From Dimorphilus gyrociliatus (taxonomy: Eukaryota; Annelida; Polychaeta; Dinophilidae): DNA of 64,000 bases. The notes beneath the pieces were generated by a model. The model searched no databases and had not been told where the DNA came from. It worked only from the letters and a program-made list of their open reading frames with translations. A program made the translations under genes and the position numbers. Positions within the stretch are counted from its first letter, which is position 1; each line of letters starts with the position of its first letter. Where the stretch lies: the NCBI GenBank assembly GCA_904063045.1, contig CAJFCJ010000022.1, forward strand, positions 372,001-436,000. Reading direction: 5' to 3'. This document shows, piece after piece, positions 56,518-64,000 of this stretch.

Positions 56518-58626
56518 ATGCAGGCGTCGTCTGATCAGACTGTTGGTGTTGACGACGCCCTCAGGGCTATAAAACCCAGAGGAAGATGGCAGGTATCGAC
56601 TTTTGGGGCTTTTTGCATTGGTTTCGGACTTCCAATTGCGTTTTTGCAAATGTCAATTGTGTTTATAGGTAAATTTGTATAGTTTTCAATAATAACGCAG
56701 CTCTTTATGTTATATTTTAAAAGAGAAAATACAAAGCCAGTATATAGGCTGTAATATTTTATTTACCTTTTACTTATTTACAAAATCTAGCTGATATTCC
56801 ATCTCATCACTGCAAAATACCAGAAAATGTTAGCTTATACAATGCAGTGCCTATTGATCGGAATGGTGAGAATTGGAATTTGTCATCATGCTATCAATAC
56901 GTGAATTTTTCCCGCTCTACAAACAAAACTGAAAAGTGCACGAGTGGCTATGAATACGATCGTACTTATCAGTCAACTATAGCAACCGAAGTAAGTAAGC
57001 AAATTTGAACAAATCCTCATCTATTATACTGGTACAAATGTTATCTGAAATAATCAATGTTTGTCAATAACCTTGAAATAAAAAGTTTCTATTTATTCCT
57101 TCAGTGGAATTTAGTATGCGGGAAGGAGCCGCTTGTCGAGCTTGCGATGACTATTATTCCAATAGGACAATTAGTTGGTAGTTATCTCTTATCCAGAGTA
57201 TCCGATTTATATGGAAGACGACCAGTATTTCTATTCTCACTCTTCTGCCTTGTCAGCCTTGGAATGTTACAAGCAATTGTACCTACCTACTTGGGATTCA
57301 TGATCGTTGGCTTCTTCGAAGGTTTTCTTGCCGCCGTAAGAAAGCATACTTATTCTGTTTATAATCCTCACTATAATTAATAAATTTCCATTCAATAGGG
57401 TTTAGGTTCTACCGTTCTCATCCTCTGTCTAGAGCTATTTCCTCCAGAGCATCGCTCTTTAGCAGGCGCTATTCTCAATTATTTTTGGACAGTTGGTTAT
57501 ATTCTCATAACGCCGGTGGCTTATTACATTAGAAATTGGCGAACCTTTAAATTAGCAATCAATGCACCGATGGTTTTGTGTATATCTTTTTATTGGATTA
57601 TACCAGAATCTTTAAATTGGCTTATCGTAAATGGAAGAGTTAGAGAAGCGCAAGCAATAATTGATAAAGGGGCACGTATAAACAAAGTTAAAAGTCCCAA
57701 ATTAAGCAAGCTGAAAAATACTCCACCAGAACCTCCATTAGCATTTCGCCAGAGATTCTTTTACGAATGGCACAAATTAAGAAAGATATTTAGCATTAGG
57801 AAACCTAATAGCAGAGGTGAGAGGCCTACCTATAATTTGTCTGATATTTGGAGATCGAAAACACTTAGAAGAAATACACTAGCAATGTGTTGGTTATGGA
57901 TAACGAATAATTTTACGTACAGCTCCCTAAGTTTAACTGTTACTTTCCTAAAAGGAAACAGATACTTGAACTTTTTTATATATGCTATTTTAGAAGTACC
58001 TGCTTGTTTGTTAGCTCATTTTTGCCTGGTTAAGATTGGCAGAAGAATGCCAATGATGGTTTTCCACGTTATTTGCGCTTTATCCTTAATAATATCAGCG
58101 ATTTGTGATGGAAGCGGAGTCGATAGCCTCGCCTCAACAATAATTAAGTATTGCGCCAAACTATCAATCTCAACAACCTATAACATAGTCTTTGTTATGG
58201 TTCCTGAAATTTATCCTACAAATATTCGTAGTCTCGGAACGGGAATTTGCTTGCTGGCAGGCAGATTGGTGGGTCATATGGCTCCATTTGCAAGAACATG
58301 GGTAAGATATTATTGTTGTTCTTTTGTTTATTCACTCTTCACTTATGTTTCCAACATTCCAGGAGAGGAACAATCCAATAGGTCCTGCCTTATTGTGCGG
58401 ATTTCTAAACCTTGCAGCCAGCGGAGCTTGCTGGATATTACCAGAAACTCTCAACAAACCCTTACCAGACACTATTGAAGAACTTGAAACTCAGAGCATA
58501 CGAAGGATTTTTATGAGAAATAAAAAGAAGACAAACGACAAAACAGTATTAATCAATTCGAGTGACGGAGATGAAATCAACGATTCAATGTCGGAAGGCG
58601 TCTTTTTCTTAAATCCTAAGTTCTAG
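56518..58626 (+). CDS. SLC22-type organic ion transporter (major facilitator superfamily)
   Basis: Plasma-membrane transporter of organic cations, anions or carnitine. Exons 56518-56668, 56791-56990, 57105-57335, 57399-58301 and 58363-58626 give 582 residues. The layout is SLC22: TM1, a large glycosylated loop with several cysteines and NFS/NKT sites, then CTSGYEYDRTYQSTIATEWN before TM2, which is the family hallmark. The MFS signature is RVSDLYGRRPVF. Also visible are FPPEHRSLAGA before TM5, PESLNWLIVNGRVREAQ after TM6, a long basic intracellular loop, and VPEIYPTNIRSLGTG after TM10. The C-terminal tail is cytoplasmic, Lys-rich then acidic. The substrate cannot be read from the sequence. The start ATG is followed by DDALRAIKPRGRWQ, typical of the family N-terminus. 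Confidence 0.93.
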
Positions 58627-59690
58627 GACAACTGAAGAAACGAATTAATTAAATTTTTAACCTCGAAAAAAGCGATTCAAAGGAGCAAATGGGAAATAAA
58701 ACATATATTTAGTTTAATCAACCAGAAAATGTCTTTGTCTTTTGCGTTCTCAATTGAAACAAATTAAAGAAGAGAGACAATGAAAAAGGAATATCAAATT
58801 AATACTTTTAACTTAAACTCTTTAAATTTTACTCAATACAAAGCCTAGTTATCTAGTCAATAAACTATCGACACCAGGCGTTTAATACTAGGAGACAGAC
58901 AGAGAGAGAGAGGGAGGAAGAAGGGAAGGTAACTAAAGATTAAAATATGTAGCCCTTTCTATTATCTCAAAGAGAGGAGACATTATCTATCATATGTAAT
59001 ATGTTACTCTATATCTGCAATATGTATTTATATAAAAATAAAGCAACTTTAAATACGTACTTTCTATTTTTTGACTAAGTCAAAAAAAGAAACAAAAACA
59101 GCGTCTAAAATCTCTATTTTTATCTTAGCTTTCTATTTACATCAAACGTTAAGAAGAGAAAAAAACAATTATAATTCCAAGTGCAAAGTTAAGTTTAATA
59201 AAACAGCAAAATGACTTTGGGCAAACATGATAAAAAGATAAATGATAATATGACAAAAGTTGACTGAATAACGCTGAATGAAATGTTAATTTAATGAAAG
59301 CAAATTTGTTAAAGGTAAAGAATTAATGAATTAATTCATTAGGCCTATTTAATGCTATTTGTTTAAAAAACTATTCAATTCTATGAAAAAGGTTTGGCGT
59401 ACAAATTCTCTATTAGATAAACAATTTAATGAGGCAATATAGAAGGACTTACTCCTTTCATCAATACATTTAAAAGCTACATAAATCAGTCTCTTTTATT
59501 CATACATATTCAATTTTGTTCTGCTTTATCATTAAGTAAACAGTTTTAAAATAAACTACTTGACAATCATTAGAAGATTAACTAATTAATTATTAAGTAT
59601 TAATTAGAATGAATATAGTTGCACTAGTCGACTAAATTGTGGGTGAAATATCTATACAGTTTTTTATTATCAATTCATAAAGAGAGAATT
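58627..59690. other. Intergenic region upstream of lectin gene B
   Basis: 1.06 kb, very A+T-rich, with a GA-rich run near 58890-58925. No gene is seen. Confidence 0.7.
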
Positions 59691-62600
59691 ATGATTTCAA
59701 TAATCTTTGCAGTAAGTTATCTAATACTATTTGATCGGTTGATTAAAAGTGAAGATGTACAATTTTCAACAATCTATATGCACGAGATAAAAACTGGTAA
59801 ATCATATCCAGTTATAACTTTAAATAAAACTGTTGAAAAGTGGAAGACGGTAATTATTACTTTCAGTATTATTTCATACATATTGTATATACTGTATATT
59901 TGTATATTTTATATTTATATAGATTAATATAAATACAAACAATTACATTGATTTGGCATTTATGAACAATTGTGAAATAACTCTACAAAAATTCACAATC
60001 CCCACTGAGAATTTCTCAAAAATTAATGTTATAGCCAATGTGGATATTGAAATTGTAATTAGCCAATGTAAAGAATATATTATAAAGTTTATAAAGCTTA
60101 TACCATCACTAGTATTTGTCTACAACGGAGGTTTTTCTTTTAGTTTCTTCTTACTTTACAATTTACCTCTTTTTTCTTGATTTGTAAATAAATTCTTTTT
60201 ATAGATAGATTTCAACAGTTTAAAAGTCTTCTAACTATATTAAACTATCCTGAAACTCCTCTCGGTTTTATACGGGCAGGACAAATTAGAGGTTTTCAAC
60301 CTTTTATCTTTACAGAGAGTAATATGTCAAATGGTTTGATGGGAGGCTCTACAAATATCTTACAGTTTAGTAAAATTACTTATCAAGCTAAAGAAGAAAC
60401 AGGGTATATACATATTTGTAAAATTTATCATATATAGGAAAATTGCTCTAGTCTTCCTTTCCTTTTGCAGATGGTTAGAGTATTTTCTAGGAAAGACGCC
60501 TATTTGTGTATTTTTTGAAAATGATTCGACTGATACCAGAGAGATACATTTTACATTTGACAGGGCTGCTACTATCAGTAGCGTTACTATTACTCTTGCA
60601 ACAAATGAGAAAGGTATTAAATCAAACAATTAAACATTGTATACAATGGTTATTGAGTATTTATACTCTTCTAGACGGAAACAAATTAATCGTTAAACAG
60701 AATAACGGATATGACAACTGTAATTTTCAATCATCCAATAAAAATGTATATGTTTTTAAATGCGGAGCAGTTAAAGAAGCCAACTCTAACCCTCAATTAA
60801 GCCTTACTATACCGTATGGAAAGAATTATAGTATATGTAGATTGAACGTTAAATCACTAAATTTAGGATTAGATGGAAAATTAAAGAACTTTAAAGATTG
60901 TTCTGCAAACAAAGGAAATACTTTTCTGTTTGATGGAAAATTTAAAAAATCTCTAGCGTTTTATAATCCAACATGTTCACAATTTACTATCGTTTTACCC
61001 TTTAAAAGCAGAATTAAATTAACTAATCTTTATATGCAAGGTAATAAATGTACTTAGAAGGTCGTTTAATTATTATTAAAACAATAGATACTTACCGAAT
61101 TACTTTTATAAGAATTCATAGAGTCACAATGTCAATTCGAAATGTATATTGAAGATGTACAGATTAAAGTACACTGTGAAATAACATTAAAAGTTTCCGA
61201 TGATCTTTACTATCTACAAATTGGGTCAGATGAAATAGGCAGCAATATAACATTTTACAATAAGAAAGAGAAAGTATATTTGTTAGAAATTGAAATTTAT
61301 GGAGGTAAACTATTTAATATGCATTTCTATTATAAATAGAACAAAAGGAAAACCTCTTTCTTTCAGAACGAATAGATAACATTTCAAGTGAAAAACAAAG
61401 CAAATATAATGATTTATACTTTAAAAATAAAATAGATGATACATTCCTTACGTGGAAAGTCAGTAATCATAATTTGGATAGTTTATGCCTTCAAAATATG
61501 ATTGATAAGGATAACGAAACAAACTGTCTTATGCGAACTAAAGAGAAACATCTACATATTCGAAATTTCTTATTGTTTGAATACCGTATAACAGTTATAA
61601 GAATTTTATTAACAATTCCACCTTTCATATCAAATGTTACCGACGATTCTTTAATCAATTCATTTGAAGTATCTCTATTTAAACAAACAACTTGGATTCA
61701 AAGTGAAAAACAGACGATTATTTCTGAATTTAATGGTCTGAAGCAGGAGTATCTCTTTAATGGATCTTTTGTAATAGCCGATGAAGTAAGAATATTGACA
61801 AATTTCCATAAATTCGATATAAGAATACATGAAATTGAAGTTTATGGAGATTTATATCGACGTTTCGCCAAGATAAAATCCCAATTAATTATATTCAGTG
61901 ACCATAGTTTAAGGATTGGTGCCCTAAAGAGAGATTCCTTGTACAATTGTTCATCCTTCTTTCAACTTCACCAGCCAAGGCAGCCTTATACTTATAATTG
62001 GATAACATTAATCTTTAATTCATACGTTAGGGTTCATAGTTTAGCAATTTCAACAAAGACAAACTTATTGAATGTTGATATTTCTAGTGCAGGTAAAATA
62101 AGCAAATAAAAGAAAATTAATTATCTATTAATAGCAGTAATCAATTTCCTTTAGCAACTGGATTAACTTTACAAGAGGACTCTGTAAAATATTTCCCACT
62201 ATCCAAACCCAGACGGGTATGTAAAACATTCTTGAACATTCCTTCGCCTGGTACTTTTGTCTCATGTCATAAAGATGTCGTGGGCTATCAACTAACTATT
62301 GCTAGCTTGAATAGCAATGAAATGTTTAAGTTGTGCCACGTCAAGATATGGGGTCAAATGACGAATCTGGAGGAAATGTCGCTGTTGAGAATGAAACGAT
62401 TTTTACTTATGCCAAGTATCAGTCAAGTCTTAAAACTGGATACGATTTCCACCGTTACCCATTTGACGATATCGGCAATTTCTGGTTGGCAAAATTAAAT
62501 ATGCTAATTTTAGCTTTTGATTACATTTTAATTCATTCTCCTTTTCAAGGACCTCTGTATGATCTAGAAGTTTCTATGCTAAATGACGAAACAAAGAATT

Positions 62601-63101
62601 ACGAAATCATTTACACCAGTGATTTTCAAAGGTATAGGTCGGAAGATATGGTTTCTACAAAGCACATAAGAGGTCGCTATATATCATTAAAAATGAACAA
62701 GAAGACGGAGATAGGTCTAACTGTTTATGGAAATTTTACAAGATCGAGTAAGAGTCATATTAAAATATAATATTTTAATTTAAACATAAAATTAATTAGG
62801 ACAATCAACATTAATGGCAAAAGATATGACAGCTATTCATAGAGTACTCAATCCAAGTGCCAAATCCTTAAGAGAATGCTCAGATAGTTGTCTCTCCCAT
62901 GCAATGACAGATTGTTTTACCTTTGTATGGGAAAGTAGGGGCGTGTGTTACATTTCTAAAAAGGCAATAACGTCAGGACACTCAGAAGATTTAGAGGAAT
63001 TAAAGCTAAATTACAATCCATTCCTATCCAAGCTTGAGGGGTCGACTATCTTTTCGTTACACTACAGCGATAGAAATAACACTATGAATTGTATAAATTA
63101 A
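59691..63101 (+). CDS. Secreted multi-domain protein: tandem galactose-binding domains plus PAN/Apple; lectin gene B
   Basis: Ten exons (59691-59849, 59923-60130, 60205-60403, 60471-60613, 60675-61040, 61113-61304, 61367-62092, 62155-62484, 62550-62747, 62800-63101) give 940 residues with consistent phases. The start ATG begins a signal peptide (MISIIFAVSYLILFDRLIKS). Repeated beta-rich units follow. They contain strand motifs such as ISSVTITLAT and unit ends such as LLEIEIYGG, IHEIEVYGD and LCHVKIWG, all typical of F5/8-type C and fucolectin-like folds. The last exon encodes a PAN/Apple-like module (SLRECSDSCLSHAMTDCF, then GVCYISKKA). It is a clear paralogue of gene A (33357-36450, -), with the same first five exon phases and the same PAN exon. 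Exon 6 could also start at 61122, nine bases later. The donor of exon 8 (gttggc) is weak, but it is the only choice that keeps the homologous frame. Confidence 0.8.
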
Positions 63102-64000
63102 CTACACATATGTATATTTGCATGTATGTGGGTGTGTGTGTGTGTGTTTGTGTGTTTGTGTGGGTTTACCTTTTTTTATTAATTAATATAACGTGATGGT
63201 AATAAACATGAATTAAAAATCCTAAAGACGGTGTCAATAATATAGCTAATTTCTTATCTTTGTTTGTTTTTTATTTACAAATAAGGCTACACTCTAATTT
63301 TTTAATACACGATATGCTTAATTTAGAAACAACGCTTAAACAAATAAACAAATTTAAGGAGATTTCTTTTGTTTATGACTGTAGACTATTTGTATTTATA
63401 CCGGACCTGTTTGTTCTCGTTTACTAATGGAAAGTCACCTTGAGTAGGAAGTGACGCTTGTTTATTTATAAAACCAACACTGCAATTAAAGCGACTTTAG
63501 AGGAACAGGATTTTATTCTTAAGGATTGAAATTTTAACCATTTCCTAGTGTGATGGACTTAAAAGACATCGCCAGGGTGTCATAGAATGGTCAACGTTTT
63601 TAACTGCTACCGATTATTTCCTCATTAAAATAATTGAAATGGGAATTTTTTTCAAACGGTTAACCTAATTTCTCTTCTTTCCATCGTGATAAATACTTGA
63701 TGACATTATACAATATGTACAATACATATACAGAGTGTATTCAATAATTTATTCCCTCCTTTCTCCTGTATAATGCTCTTCTAGGTATGAGACCAAAAAT
63801 CTTTCTTCGGGGTAAGATACATAAACAATTACTTTCTATTTCCATCTCACCTTCTACAAACCTCTCTGGTTAGTAATTTCTTAATAATAGTTTTTATTAA
63901 CCATCGTGTAAGTATCAATAAAATCTTTTATCAAGTATAATTAGCCTAGGGAACTTTAGGCCTTTGAGAAAGAACTGCGTCATAGCAGATATCCTATTGA
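63102..64000. other. 3' flank of lectin gene B; no further gene recognised
   Basis: About 0.9 kb with a GT-rich microsatellite at 63125-63163 and otherwise plain A+T-rich sequence. It may include the lectin gene's 3' UTR. Confidence 0.65.
63125..63163. repeat. (GT)n microsatellite
   Basis: Imperfect GT/TTGTG run directly after lectin gene B. Confidence 0.9.

Noticed and set aside
62330-62560. Apparent frameshift in lectin gene B between two overlapping frames
   Set aside because: The upstream frame continues homologous to gene A as far as the TISAIS segment. A 65-bp intron (62485-62549) then restores frame with the same phase 1 as its neighbours, so no frameshift is needed.

Overview
The window is animal (metazoan) nuclear DNA. 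It is strongly A+T-rich (roughly 70% by eye). Its genes have many GT-AG introns, most of them 43-110 bp and a few of 1-6 kb, and the non-coding DNA is full of (TA)n, (GA)n/(TC)n and GACAGA-like simple repeats. The gene set (TASK-type K2P channel, rhodopsin-type GPCRs, claudin-like tetraspans, NSUN7, ACSF2, SLC22 transporter, PGRMC-like protein, Notch-ligand-like protein) is bilaterian. Gene density (about 13 genes in 64 kb) suggests a small-genome invertebrate. A spiralian such as a small annelid is my guess, not something the sequence proves. I see no bacterial, CRISPR, tRNA, rRNA or intact transposon features.

Layout. 2-700 (+): 3' part of a GPCR. 5116-5808 (-): a secreted protein with a Notch-ligand N-terminus, cut short. 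10430-15053 (+): a TASK (KCNK3/9) channel split by a 3.5-kb intron in the first pore. 21441-29398 (+): a three-exon peptide-type GPCR. 31832-32509 (-) and 38242-39160 (+): two claudin-like paralogues flanking lectin gene A (33357-36450, -). 42256-44094 (+): an intronless LRR receptor. 45144-50280 (-): NSUN7. 50797-53541 (-): ACSF2. 55340-56039 (+): a PGRMC-like haem protein with a C-terminal CaaX box. 56518-58626 (+): an SLC22 transporter. 59691-63101 (+): lectin gene B, a paralogue of gene A. The rest is repeat-rich intergenic or intronic DNA.

Gene models were built by hand from reading frames, splice consensus, exon phase and family similarity. For NSUN7, ACSF2, the K2P channel, SLC22, both claudin-like genes and both lectin genes, exon lengths sum to whole codons and all junction phases agree. 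The genes do not form an operon-like unit. The clearest local biology is lineage-specific duplication: the tandem galactose-binding-domain plus PAN/Apple secreted proteins (genes A and B) and the claudin-like pair. Two membrane proteins also carry PPxY tails. Two non-coding signals recur across the window: an AGATGGC motif resembling the core CTCF site, often close to gene starts, and a palindromic TATAC(A/T)GTATA element.
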